Below are positions 16,060 through 24,962 of a DNA stretch of 64,000 bases, piece by piece; the first letter of the stretch is position 1; each line of letters begins with the position of its first letter. The translations under genes were made by a program, and so were the position numbers. The notes under the pieces were generated by a model that did no database searches, was not told the origin of the DNA, and saw nothing but the letters and a program-made list of their open reading frames with translations. The stretch is from positions 1 to 64,000 of the forward strand of contig CAYMXO010000001.1 of the NCBI GenBank assembly GCA_964394445.1, in the 5' to 3' direction. This stretch comes from Thiopseudomonas sp964394445. GTDB lineage: Bacteria; Pseudomonadota; Gammaproteobacteria; Pseudomonadales; Pseudomonadaceae.

Positions 16060-17166
16060 TCAGGAGAGCCCATCGACAAAGTTGCCGTAGCCAAACTCCT
16101 TGACGAGCTCGATACGGCCATCCAGCTGCTTGACAGCAATTGACGGCATTTTCACGCCGTTAAACCAGTTTTTCTTCACCATGGTGTAGCCGGCAGCATC
16201 CTGAAACGACAGCCGGTCGCCAATCTTGAGCGGCTGTTCAAAACGGAACTCGCCAAAAATGTCGCCCGCCAGGCAGGACTTGCCGCACACCATGTATGTG
16301 TGCTCGCCGCTGTCGGGCTGCAGTGTGGCGGTTTCACGATAAATCAGCAGATCCAGCATGTGTGCCTCGATGGAGGAATCGACAATGGCCAGATGCTTGC
16401 CGTTGAACAGGGTATCCAGCACGGTGACTTCCAGCGTGGTGCTGTGGGTGATTGCGGCTTCGCCCGGCTCCAGATACACCTGTACGTTATAGGTATCGGC
16501 AAAGCGCTTCAGGCGGGCACAGAAAGCATCCAGCGGGTAGCCCTCGCCGGTGAAATGGATGCCGCCGCCCAGACTGATCCATTGCACACGGTGAAACAGG
16601 TGGCCGAATGTGTCTTCAATGCGACCGAGGATCTCGTCAAAGCGCTCGAAACTGTCGTTTTCACAGTTGTTGTGCAACATGAAACCGGATACCTGATCCA
16701 GTAACGCTTCGATTTTGTCGGCATCGTGTTCACCCAGGCGGCTGTGCGGGCGGGCCGGGTCGGCCAGCGAAAACTCCGACGTGCTCAGTCCCGGGTTGAT
16801 GCGCAGGCCACGTACATGGTTTTTTGTGACGGCGGAAAAGCGTTCCAGCTGGCTGATGGAGTTGAAGATGATCTTGTCACTGTTGGCCAGTACCTCTTCA
16901 ATTTCGTCATCGGCATAGGCCACGCTGTAGGCATGGGTTTCACCGCCGAACTTTTCCCGGCCCAGCTTTACTTCGTACAGCGACGACGAGGTGGTGCCGT
17001 CCATGTATTCACGCATCAGGTCAAACACGGACCAGGTGGCAAAACACTTCAGCGCCAGCAAGGTTTTGGCACCGGAATGCTCACGCACATAGGCCATCTT
17101 TTCCATGTTGCGCAGCAGCAGGGATTTGTCGATCAGGTAGTAGGGGGTTTTTAGTAAGTCCGCCAT
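16060..17166 (-). CDS. nspC: Carboxynorspermidine decarboxylase
   Basis: PLP enzyme that decarboxylates carboxy(nor)spermidine to (nor)spermidine. 368 residues of the alanine-racemase/ornithine-decarboxylase fold III. The PLP lysine is Lys40 in LLALKCFA. RVQWISLGGGIHFTGEGYP gives the phosphate-binding GGG, and VCGKSCLAGDIFGEF carries the conserved active-site cysteine. ATG 17166 is chosen; the open frame upstream to 17589 is antisense to the neighbouring gene. Together with the synthase downstream it forms the S-adenosylmethionine-independent route to spermidine-type polyamines. Confidence 0.93.
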   Translation of the reverse strand: MADLLKTPYYLIDKSLLLRNMEKMAYVREHSGAKTLLALKCFATWSVFDLMREYMDGTTSSSLYEVKLGREKFGGETHAYSVAYADDEIEEVLANSDKIIFNSISQLERFSAVTKNHVRGLRINPGLSTSEFSLADPARPHSRLGEHDADKIEALLDQVSGFMLHNNCENDSFERFDEILGRIEDTFGHLFHRVQWISLGGGIHFTGEGYPLDAFCARLKRFADTYNVQVYLEPGEAAITHSTTLEVTVLDTLFNGKHLAIVDSSIEAHMLDLLIYRETATLQPDSGEHTYMVCGKSCLAGDIFGEFRFEQPLKIGDRLSFQDAAGYTMVKKNWFNGVKMPSIAVKQLDGRIELVKEFGYGNFVDGLS

Positions 17167-17362
17167 AATGCCGCTTTTCAAAGAGTCAAAAAGCGCGATT
17201 ATATAGGTTAATTTTTTCTGGTCACCTGTTATTTGACCAAAGAAAACAGCAACCTTTGCAAGCCGGTTTTTCGTGCCAGGCGAGGCGCGTTTTGCAGATC
17301 GTGGAAAACACGGAAACGCACGAAGAAAGCGGCGCCGCAAGGCAGGACTGGACGCATGGAGA

Positions 17363-18688
17363 TCAGGTCCTGCTCTGCATGCGCTGGCCCCACTCGTTGG
17401 CACGCGCACGGATAGCGTCAGCGTCCATGCGTACCAGGGTGCGGTTGTCGACCAGCTGCCTGCCACCAACCCAGACGTGTTCCACGGCATCATCGCTGCT
17501 GGCATAAACCAGTTGCGACACCGGGTCGTGCACCGGCTGCAGGCTGAGCCCGGACAGGTTGATGCTGGCCAGATCGGCCAGTTTGCCAACTTCCAGCGAG
17601 CCGGTCTGTTCCTGCAGGCCCAGGGCGCGGGCGCCGTTCAGCGTTGCCATGCGCAGCGCCTGATGCGCGTTGAGGGCTGTTGCATCGTTGCTGACGGCCT
17701 TGGCCAGCAGGGCGGCCAAACGCATTTCCTCCAGCATGCTGAGGTTGTTGTTGCTGGCGGCGCCATCGGTGCCGAGCGCCACATTGATGCCGGCCTGCCA
17801 AAACAGGTCAATCGGGCAAAAACCGCTGGCCAGTTTCAGGTTGGAGGTCGGGCAGTGCACCAGGCTGCAGTTGTGTTCCTGCAGCAGGTCAATGTCGCTG
17901 CGCTCGACCCGGGTCATGTGTACAGCCTGAAAGTTCGGCCCGAGCAGGCCATGCCCGGCGATCCGTTGCAGCGGGCGCTTGCCATATTGCTTCAGGCCGT
18001 CGGCAACTTCCCGTGCAGATTCGTGCACGTGCATTTGCACATTGATGTTGATCTGGTTGAGCAAAGCGGCAACCTTGCGCAGGTTGTCATCGCTGACGGT
18101 GTAGGGCGCATGTGGCCCCAGGGCAATATCAATCCGCGGGTGTTGTTTGAAGTCATCATGCAGCTCAAGGCACTGGCGCAATGCATCATCCGCGCTGCGG
18201 ATGCCGGGCATGGCAAAGTCGGCCACCGGCATGCAAATTTGTGCGCGAATGCCACTGTGGTGTACCTGCTGGCAGGCAATTTCCGGATGAAAATACATGT
18301 CCGAATAGCAGGTGACGCCACCCAGCAGTTGCTCGGCAATCGCCAGGTCGGTGCCGTCGCGGACAAAATCCTCACTGACCCAGCGGGCTTCGGCCGGCCA
18401 GATATGCTGCTCAAGCCAGGTGTGCAGTGGCAGATCGTCGGCCATGCCGCGAAACAGCGTCATGGCGGCATGCCCGTGGGCGTTGACCAGCCCCGGAATC
18501 AACAGGCTGTCGGGCAGTTCCAGTACCTTGCCGTATTGATGTTTCAGCGCCCGCTCGCGGGGCGCAATAAGCGCAATGCGATCGCCGGCAATGGCCAGAC
18601 CGTAACCTTCCAGAATCACGCCGGCCGGCTCGACCGGAACCAGCCAGCGGGGCAACAACAGGGTGTCGTACTCTTGGGGGCGGGGCAT
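17363..18688 (-). CDS. TRZ/ATZ family hydrolase, 5'-methylthioadenosine/S-adenosylhomocysteine deaminase-like
   Basis: Amidohydrolase-superfamily deaminase, 441 residues. Metal-binding motifs are VNAHGHAAMTLFRG (HxH), HMHVHES-type HVHES, and LGTDGAASNNNLS with the conserved aspartate. In Pseudomonas the homologue next to mtnA deaminates methylthioadenosine to methylthioinosine, and mtnA lies 2.2 kb away here. Start ATG 18688 with AAGGAA upstream; a much longer frame reaching 19564 is antisense to the aminotransferase gene and not real. Other adenosine or guanine-type substrates remain possible. Confidence 0.9.
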   Translation of the reverse strand: MPRPQEYDTLLLPRWLVPVEPAGVILEGYGLAIAGDRIALIAPRERALKHQYGKVLELPDSLLIPGLVNAHGHAAMTLFRGMADDLPLHTWLEQHIWPAEARWVSEDFVRDGTDLAIAEQLLGGVTCYSDMYFHPEIACQQVHHSGIRAQICMPVADFAMPGIRSADDALRQCLELHDDFKQHPRIDIALGPHAPYTVSDDNLRKVAALLNQININVQMHVHESAREVADGLKQYGKRPLQRIAGHGLLGPNFQAVHMTRVERSDIDLLQEHNCSLVHCPTSNLKLASGFCPIDLFWQAGINVALGTDGAASNNNLSMLEEMRLAALLAKAVSNDATALNAHQALRMATLNGARALGLQEQTGSLEVGKLADLASINLSGLSLQPVHDPVSQLVYASSDDAVEHVWVGGRQLVDNRTLVRMDADAIRARANEWGQRMQSRT

Positions 18689-18922
18689 GGCGGATTCCTT
18701 GTGGCCGGAAAAGGGTTGGGTCTGCATGGATGCAGTGTGCCATAGAGCGGGCAACATGCGCAGCCTCTGCATCTGTCTGGAGCCTGCTGGAAGACAGCCG
18801 GACACGCAGGTATGCCTAAAGTGACACCCGGAGAACAGTTTCGGCGATACTGTCGGGTGAAACCGCTTTCTGATGAAAGCAATCCTGTTAAAAAGTGTTG
18901 GATAGAGATCCGGGTCAGCCTG

Positions 18923-20086
18923 ATGAATGAAACCTTTGATTTTTCTTCGCCCGTGGAGCGTGCCGGTACCCATTGCCTGAAATACGATCGGCGCGAAACC
19001 GTGTTTGGCCGCGCCGATGTGCTGCCGTTGTGGGTGGCTGACATGGATTTTGCTGCGCCGCCCTGCGTGCGCGAAGCGTTGAGCGAACGGCTGCAACACC
19101 CGGTGCTGGGTTACAGCTTTCCATCTGCGTATCTGTATGAAAGCCTGATGCAATGGTTTGCCGTGCGCCACGACTGGCACATGGAGCGGGCGCAGATACA
19201 GCTCACTCCGGGTGTGGTGCCGTCCGTGTATGCGGCCGTGCAGGCATTGACCGGACCGGGTGACGGCATCATCGTTCCCGGGCCGGTTTATCCGCCGCTG
19301 TTTGCCGCTGTCGAGCGTACGGAACGCCGGCTGGTGAACAATACACTGGTGGAAGATGACAACGGCTACTCGCTGGATTTCGAGCAACTGGGGCGCCAGG
19401 CAAAAGATGCCAAAATGCTGCTGTTTTGCAGCCCGCACAACCCGGTCGGCCGTGTCTGGACCCGTGCCGAGCTGGAGCAGCTGATTGCTCTGGCGCTGGA
19501 GCATGGGCTGATCATCGTCAGTGACGACATCCACTGTGACCTGGTGCATTCCGGACACAAACACATTCCGCTGGCGACCCTGGCTCCGCCCGAATTGCGA
19601 CTGGTGACCTGCCTGTCACCGAGCAAAACCTTCAACATCCCCGGGCTTAACCTGTCGGCCCTGGTGTGCAGCCACGCCGCCGACCAGCGCGCCATCGAAC
19701 AGGTGTTTGCCCGTTTGCCGGTGGATATCGGTAACCCGCTCAACATGGCCGCGTTTGCTGCTGCCTACGCTGAAGGCGGCCCCTGGCTGGATGCGCTGCT
19801 GGCTTGTCTGGCTGGCAATCAGCAACTGGTACTGGACGCGCTGGCTGGCGGTCCCATCCACTGTCGCCGACCGGAAGCCACTGCCCTGATGTGGCTGGAC
19901 TGCCGCGAGCTGCAGCTGGACAGTGCCGGATTGAAACACTTTTTTGTACATCAGGCCGGTCTGGGCCTGAACCCCGGCGAAAGCTTTGGTCCGGGCGGCG
20001 AAGGTTTCATGCGGCTGAATATCGGTACCAACCGCGAGCGGTTGAAGCAGGCCATGGACCAGTTGCAACAGGCTCTTGCCATCTAG
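18923..20086 (+). CDS. PatB/MalY-type PLP-dependent C-S lyase
   Basis: Fold-type I aminotransferase-like enzyme of the MalY/PatB group (387 residues), known as cystathionine or cysteine-conjugate beta-lyases. Visible motifs are LPLWVADMDFAAPP, characteristic of the group, FCSPHNPVGRVW, SDDIHCDLV and the PLP lysine Lys235 in SPSKTFNIPGL. I use ATG 18923; the open frame begins 37 residues earlier at 18812 but that stretch is unlike the family. Transcribed divergently from the TRZ/ATZ hydrolase. Substrate is inferred from family. Confidence 0.9.
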   Translation: MNETFDFSSPVERAGTHCLKYDRRETVFGRADVLPLWVADMDFAAPPCVREALSERLQHPVLGYSFPSAYLYESLMQWFAVRHDWHMERAQIQLTPGVVPSVYAAVQALTGPGDGIIVPGPVYPPLFAAVERTERRLVNNTLVEDDNGYSLDFEQLGRQAKDAKMLLFCSPHNPVGRVWTRAELEQLIALALEHGLIIVSDDIHCDLVHSGHKHIPLATLAPPELRLVTCLSPSKTFNIPGLNLSALVCSHAADQRAIEQVFARLPVDIGNPLNMAAFAAAYAEGGPWLDALLACLAGNQQLVLDALAGGPIHCRRPEATALMWLDCRELQLDSAGLKHFFVHQAGLGLNPGESFGPGGEGFMRLNIGTNRERLKQAMDQLQQALAI

Positions 20087-20160
20087 GTTTTGCTGTAAAT
20101 TTATAGGGTTTGGAACATAAGCCGAAGCAGGCCCGCCCCCATTTCTGAACAAAGTGGATC

Positions 20161-20191
20161 CACCAGCTTTCCGCGCTCCGGAAAGCTGGTG
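20161..20191. terminator. Strong hairpin between convergent genes
   Basis: Perfect 13-bp stem (caccagctttccg 20161-20173 with cggaaagctggtg 20179-20191, loop CGCTC) located between the converging C-S lyase and DUF2846 lipoprotein genes. There is no long T tract on either strand. The position suggests a two-way terminator or transcript-end barrier, which is inference. Confidence 0.55.
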
Positions 20192-20202
20192 CTTATATCC
20201 GG

Positions 20203-20673
20203 TCAGGGGTGGGGCTTGCTGCAATTCCCCTGTGTGGCCAGGTGCAGCTTGCTGATGACCTGTTTGGCTTTTGCTTCGTCGACCATTCTTAGATTGGCGC
20301 CTCCAGCAAAGACCCCCATTTTTATATATTGCTGTACGTAGTAGTTTTTCCCGCTTTCAGCCTTGAAAGTCAGGTGGTTTGGAGAAAATTCTGACTCGGT
20401 TGAAATCTTGTGTTCAGTGCCGCCGCCAGTGATTTCCTTAAGAAAAAAGACATTGTTGGCAGATTCTCCGATGCATTCGTCGTTAAGCCAGATATCTTTT
20501 TTCAGGGCTTGGCCGGCCTTTGTTGCACGGTAGATATACAGATTGGCAGAATCGCTGTTCGGCTCATCAAACTGTTTGGCCTGGTAGCTAGTGGACTCAC
20601 TTTCGAGGTTTACCGAAGCGCAGCCATGTAGCAGGGCTGCAGACAGTCCTAGAAGAGCGATTTTTTTGTACAT
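20203..20673 (-). CDS. DUF2846 domain lipoprotein
   Basis: 156-residue predicted lipoprotein with lipobox LLHGC (Cys18). The mature region contains NLYIYRATKAGQALKKDIWLND and later KNYYVQQYIKMGVFAGGANLRMVD, the pattern of the DUF2846 family, small envelope proteins of unknown function. The base composition of this gene looks more A/T-rich than its neighbours, which may mark a later arrival. ATG 20673. It faces mtnA across a 260-bp divergent promoter region. Confidence 0.82.
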   Translation of the reverse strand: MYKKIALLGLSAALLHGCASVNLESESTSYQAKQFDEPNSDSANLYIYRATKAGQALKKDIWLNDECIGESANNVFFLKEITGGGTEHKISTESEFSPNHLTFKAESGKNYYVQQYIKMGVFAGGANLRMVDEAKAKQVISKLHLATQGNCSKPHP

Positions 20674-20933
20674 GATAAATCCCTTGTTAAATCAACTGTC
20701 TACTATTTGCCCCTAACTGGGGCAACAGTACGATGTGTATCTGCAAAGCCCTACGGCATTGCAAACGGGGCGGAGTTTAGCGTCAGGTCTTGGCCGTTGC
20801 CACGGGCTTTACCGGGCATTGTGAAGCGCAGCCGGTATCGGTACTTGCCGGCTTGCCCTGAAAAGGCTTTTATGCCTGGCAGTGGTAGACTCCATCGCCA
20901 GTTTTTTGATTTCCGGAGCGGAAGGAGGGCAGT

Positions 20934-22013
20934 GTGCGGGCGCAACTGATTGAAGCAGAACAAATCAAGCCGCTGGAATGGCGCGGCGGTGTATTGCACG
21001 TGCTGGACCAGCGGCTGTTGCCGTTGCAGCAACAGTGGGTCGAGTGCCGGGATGCGGTGCAAACAGCGGCCGCCATTCGTGACATGGTGGTACGTGGTGC
21101 ACCGGCTATCGGCATTGCCGCAGCCTACGCTGTGGTGTTGGGCGCACGGCAGCGCAGCAGCGAAAGCCCGGACAACTGGCGCGAATTGCTGGCAGGGGAC
21201 ATGCAGCAGCTGGCTGCATCGCGACCAACCGCCGTCAATCTGTTCTGGGCACTGGAGCGCATGCAGGATGTGCTGGATGCCAGCCCCGGACAAAAGTGCC
21301 CGCTGGCGCAGCTGGAAAGGGCAGCAACAGACATTCACGAAGCGGATCGCGAAGCCAACCTGACCATGGCCGAACTGGGCATGGAGGTGATCCGTCGGCA
21401 CTGTGAGGCGCCGCAGCACTTGCTGACCCATTGCAACGCCGGCGCCCTGGCGACGGGCGGTTTTGGCACTGCGCTGGGGGTCATTCGTGCCGCCCATCTG
21501 GCGGGGCTGGTGGACCATGTGCACGCCGATGAAACCCGGCCCTGGCTGCAGGGTTCACGCCTGACCGCCTGGGAACTGGCCTGTGATGGTGTGCCAGTAT
21601 CGGTCAATGCGGACGCGGCGGCGGCGCACCTGCTGCGCGAAGGCGATATTACCTGGGTGATTGTCGGTGCCGACCGTATTACTGCCAACGGCGATGTGGC
21701 CAACAAGATTGGTACTTACCAGCTGGCGGTGCTGGCGCGTTTTCACGATGTGCGGCTGATGGTGGTGGCGCCGAGCTCCACCATCGACATGCAGCTGGCC
21801 AGCGGAGCGGATATTCCCATCGAACAGCGCAATGCCGACGAGTTGCTCAAGGTCAATGGCCAGCCCATTACCAGCGAGTTGCCGGCATTTAACCCGGTGT
21901 TTGATGTAACGCCAGCCAGTCTGGTGGATGTAATAGTCACCGAGCGTGGTGTGGTGGAGCAGCCCGATGCGGAAAAAATGCGCCAGCTGATGCAGACGGG
22001 CGCATTGCACTAG
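20934..22013 (+). CDS. mtnA: S-methyl-5-thioribose-1-phosphate isomerase
   Basis: Methionine salvage enzyme converting 5-methylthioribose-1-phosphate to 5-methylthioribulose-1-phosphate. 359 residues of the eIF2B-like fold. Visible motifs are IRDMVVRGAPAIGIAAAYAV, THCNAGALATGGFGTALGV with the catalytic cysteine, and VIVGADRITANGDVANKIGTY with the catalytic aspartate. The start is GTG 20934, 5 bases after AAGGAGGG. The following gene is gyrA, as in Pseudomonas. With the MTA deaminase-like gene nearby the cell appears to use the inosine branch of salvage (inference). Confidence 0.95.
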   Translation: MRAQLIEAEQIKPLEWRGGVLHVLDQRLLPLQQQWVECRDAVQTAAAIRDMVVRGAPAIGIAAAYAVVLGARQRSSESPDNWRELLAGDMQQLAASRPTAVNLFWALERMQDVLDASPGQKCPLAQLERAATDIHEADREANLTMAELGMEVIRRHCEAPQHLLTHCNAGALATGGFGTALGVIRAAHLAGLVDHVHADETRPWLQGSRLTAWELACDGVPVSVNADAAAAHLLREGDITWVIVGADRITANGDVANKIGTYQLAVLARFHDVRLMVVAPSSTIDMQLASGADIPIEQRNADELLKVNGQPITSELPAFNPVFDVTPASLVDVIVTERGVVEQPDAEKMRQLMQTGALH

Positions 22014-22154
22014 AGCAGGGGCGGGCATGGCTTGTACTGTGCCTGCGGCAATAGAAAGGGCTGGGGTCGGGCAGGCACCCTTTGACGGCTGATCCGGTAT
22101 GGGGGTAAAGGGTTTGCCATGATAAACCCTCCTGCGCCCGCATGGCATCTGTGC

Positions 22155-22195
22155 TATACTCCGGCGATTCTGGAAATGGCCAAACCGGCCGTTTC
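22155..22195 (+). promoter_or_regulatory. gyrA leader: extended -10 and 5'-UTR hairpin
   Basis: TATACT at 22155-22160 is preceded by TG with one base between, the extended -10 form; no good -35 is visible. Shortly downstream, 22173-22181 pairs with 22187-22195 (gaaatggcc / ggccgtttc, one G-U, loop AAACC), giving a hairpin near the expected 5' end of the transcript, 32 bp before the gyrA ATG. Supercoiling-sensitive gyrA promoters act at the -10 region in other bacteria; a link here is inference. Confidence 0.45.
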
Positions 22196-22227
22196 AAGCC
22201 CCTGTCTGATAAAGGAACACAGCTTCC

Positions 22228-24957
22228 ATGGGTGAACTCGCCAAAGAAATTCTGCCGATCAGCATCGAAGATGAAATGCGTCAGTCCTACCTTGATTACG
22301 CCATGAGCGTGATTGTGGGACGTGCGCTGCCCGATGCCCGGGACGGCCTGAAACCGGTACATCGCCGCGTGCTCTTTGCCATGAAAGAGCTGGGCAATGA
22401 CTGGAACAAGCCCTATAAAAAATCTGCCCGCGTGGTGGGTGACGTCATCGGTAAATACCACCCGCACGGCGACATTGCCGTATACGACACCATTGTGCGC
22501 ATGGCGCAGCCGTTTTCCTTGCGTTACATGCTGGTTGACGGACAGGGCAACTTTGGCTCGGTGGATGGTGACAACGCTGCCGCCATGCGTTACACAGAAG
22601 TGCGCATGGCCAGGCTGGCGCACGAGCTGCTGGCCGACCTGGAAAAGGAAACCGTCGACTGGGTGCCCAACTATGACGGCACCGAGCAGATACCCGAAGT
22701 GCTGCCGAGCAAGGTGCCCAACCTGCTGGTCAATGGCTCGTCCGGTATTGCTGTGGGTATGGCAACCAACATCCCGCCGCACAACCTGAATGAAGTGATC
22801 GACGGCTGCCTGGCGCTGATTGCCAACCCGGAGCTGTCAGTTGACGAGTTGATGCAGTTCATTCCAGGCCCCGACTTTCCCACCCACGGCATCATCAATG
22901 GCCGTGCCGGTATCATCGAGGCCTACCGCACCGGCCGTGGCCGCGTGTACATCCGTGCCCGTGCCGAGATTGAAGACATCGACAAGGCGGGCAACCGTCA
23001 GCAGATTGTCGTCACCGAAATTCCTTACCAGGTCAACAAGGCCAGGCTGATCGAAAAAATCGCCGAGCTGGTCAAGGATAAGAAAATCGAGGGCATCAGC
23101 GAGCTGCGTGACGAATCCGACAAGGACGGCATGCGTATCGTCATCGAGCTGCGTCGTGGCGAAGTGCCGGACGTGGTACTGAACAACCTCTATGCGCAAA
23201 CCCAGATGCAGACGGTGTTCGGCATCAACAACGTGGCACTGGTCGATGGCCAGCCCCGCCTGCTCAACCTCAAGGACATGCTTGAGGTGTTTGTCCGTCA
23301 CCGCCGTGAAGTGGTGACCCGCCGTACCGTTTACGAATTGCGCAAGGCGCGTGAGCGCGGCCATATCCTGGAAGGCCAGGCGGTTGCGCTGTCCAACATT
23401 GACCCTGTCATTGAGCTGATCAAGACGTCGCCGACCCCGGCCGAAGCCAAGGAACGCCTGATTGCCACCGCCTGGGAATCCAGCGCGGTGGCGGCCATGG
23501 TTGAGCGCGCAGGTGCGGAATCCTGCCGTCCGGAAGAGCTGGACGAGCAATACGGCATGCGCGATGGCAAGTATTACCTGTCTCCGGAGCAGGCCCAGGC
23601 CATTCTGGAACTGCGCCTGCACCGCCTGACCGGCCTTGAGCATGAGAAACTGCTGGCCGAGTATCAGGAGATCCTGCAATTGATTGGTGAGCTGCTGGAA
23701 ATCCTGGGCAGCGAAGAGCGTTTGCTGGAAGTGATTTGCGAGGAGCTGCAGCAGGTCAAGGACGGCTTTGGCGATGCCCGCCGTACCGAAATTGTTGCGT
23801 CCCAGGTGGATCTGACCATTGCCGACCTGATTCCGGAAGAGGAGCGGGTGGTCACCATTTCCCACGGCGGCTATGCCAAGAGCCAGCCGCTGGAGGCCTA
23901 CCAGGCCCAGCGTCGTGGCGGTCGCGGCCGTTCCGCAACAGGCGTAAAAGAAGAAGACTATGTTGAACACCTGCTGGTAGCCAACAGTCACGCCACCCTG
24001 CTGTTGTTCTCCAGCAAGGGCAAGGTGTACTGGCTGCGCACCTTTGAAATTCCCGAGGCATCCCGTGCCTCGCGTGGCCGGCCGATGGTCAACCTGTTGC
24101 CGCTGGAAGAGGGCGAACGTATTACTGCCATGCTGGAGATCGACCTGGAGGCGCTCAACGCACAGGCCGAGGCGGAAGGCATCGACGATGAAGACATGCC
24201 CGAGCTGGCCGATGTGGCCGAAGACGTGGGCAGTGATGCAGGCGACGATGGCCAGGAATATGACGAAGCCGATGGCGCCTACATCTTCATGGCTACTGCC
24301 AGCGGTACGGTAAAGAAAACCCCACTGACTCAGTTCAGCCGTCCACGCAGCTCCGGTCTGATTGCGTTGCGCCTGGAAGAGGGCGACACGCTGATTGCTG
24401 CCGCCATTACCGATGGTTCCAGGCATGTCATGCTGTTCTCTGATGGCGGCAAGGTGATCCGCTTCAAGGAAGGCAATGTGCGCCCCATGGGCCGGACTGC
24501 CCGCGGTGTGCGCGGCATGCGCCTGCCGGATGACCAGCAGCTTATTTCCATGCTGATTCCGGAGCCTGATGACTGGATCCTGACTGCCTCCGAGAAAGGC
24601 TACGGCAAACGCACCGCTCTGCCCGAGTTCCCGCTGCGTGGTCGTGGCGGCCAGGGCGTGATTGCCCAGGTACAAAACGAGCGCAACGGCAAACTGGTGG
24701 GCGCGGTACAGGTGCAGGATGGTGAGGAAATCATGCTGATTACCGACCAGGGCACCCTGGTACGTACCCGCGTCGACGAGGTGTCCAGCCAGTCGCGTAA
24801 CACCCAGGGCGTGACCCTGATCCGCCTGACCAAGGGCGAGACGCTGGTTGGCATTGAACGGGTGCAGGAACCATCCGACGACGATGAAGATGAAGACGAT
24901 TTGACAGCTGAAGTTGTAAATGACGACAGCACGAACTCAACTGAAACCCAAGAGTAA
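22228..24957 (+). CDS. gyrA: DNA gyrase subunit A
   Basis: Breakage-reunion subunit of DNA gyrase, 909 residues. The N-terminal domain carries YLDYAMSVIVGRALPDARDG and the catalytic Tyr122 (AAAMRYTE). The quinolone region reads HPHGDIAVYDTIV: residue 83 is Ile (ATT at 22474-22476), where susceptible relatives have Thr or Ser; Asp87 is kept. The C-terminal beta-pinwheel has the GyrA box QRRGGRG. An acidic insert lies around residues 640-680, and the protein ends in a Glu/Asp-rich tail. First gene of the gyrA-serC-pheA-hisC-tyrA/aroA-cmk-rpsA block. Confidence 0.98.
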   Translation: MGELAKEILPISIEDEMRQSYLDYAMSVIVGRALPDARDGLKPVHRRVLFAMKELGNDWNKPYKKSARVVGDVIGKYHPHGDIAVYDTIVRMAQPFSLRYMLVDGQGNFGSVDGDNAAAMRYTEVRMARLAHELLADLEKETVDWVPNYDGTEQIPEVLPSKVPNLLVNGSSGIAVGMATNIPPHNLNEVIDGCLALIANPELSVDELMQFIPGPDFPTHGIINGRAGIIEAYRTGRGRVYIRARAEIEDIDKAGNRQQIVVTEIPYQVNKARLIEKIAELVKDKKIEGISELRDESDKDGMRIVIELRRGEVPDVVLNNLYAQTQMQTVFGINNVALVDGQPRLLNLKDMLEVFVRHRREVVTRRTVYELRKARERGHILEGQAVALSNIDPVIELIKTSPTPAEAKERLIATAWESSAVAAMVERAGAESCRPEELDEQYGMRDGKYYLSPEQAQAILELRLHRLTGLEHEKLLAEYQEILQLIGELLEILGSEERLLEVICEELQQVKDGFGDARRTEIVASQVDLTIADLIPEEERVVTISHGGYAKSQPLEAYQAQRRGGRGRSATGVKEEDYVEHLLVANSHATLLLFSSKGKVYWLRTFEIPEASRASRGRPMVNLLPLEEGERITAMLEIDLEALNAQAEAEGIDDEDMPELADVAEDVGSDAGDDGQEYDEADGAYIFMATASGTVKKTPLTQFSRPRSSGLIALRLEEGDTLIAAAITDGSRHVMLFSDGGKVIRFKEGNVRPMGRTARGVRGMRLPDDQQLISMLIPEPDDWILTASEKGYGKRTALPEFPLRGRGGQGVIAQVQNERNGKLVGAVQVQDGEEIMLITDQGTLVRTRVDEVSSQSRNTQGVTLIRLTKGETLVGIERVQEPSDDDEDEDDLTAEVVNDDSTNSTETQE

Positions 24958-24962
24958 TTTCC

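Noticed and set aside
17363..19564. A 733-codon open frame on the minus strand covering the TRZ/ATZ hydrolase and running through the C-S lyase
   Set aside because: Only the part from 18688 downward resembles a protein family; the rest is antisense to a clear plus-strand gene in a GC-rich genome where such frames are common.
22837..24675. 612-codon open frame antisense to gyrA
   Set aside because: Complement of a conserved gene; no ribosome site, low-complexity histidine/glutamine-rich translation, no family features.
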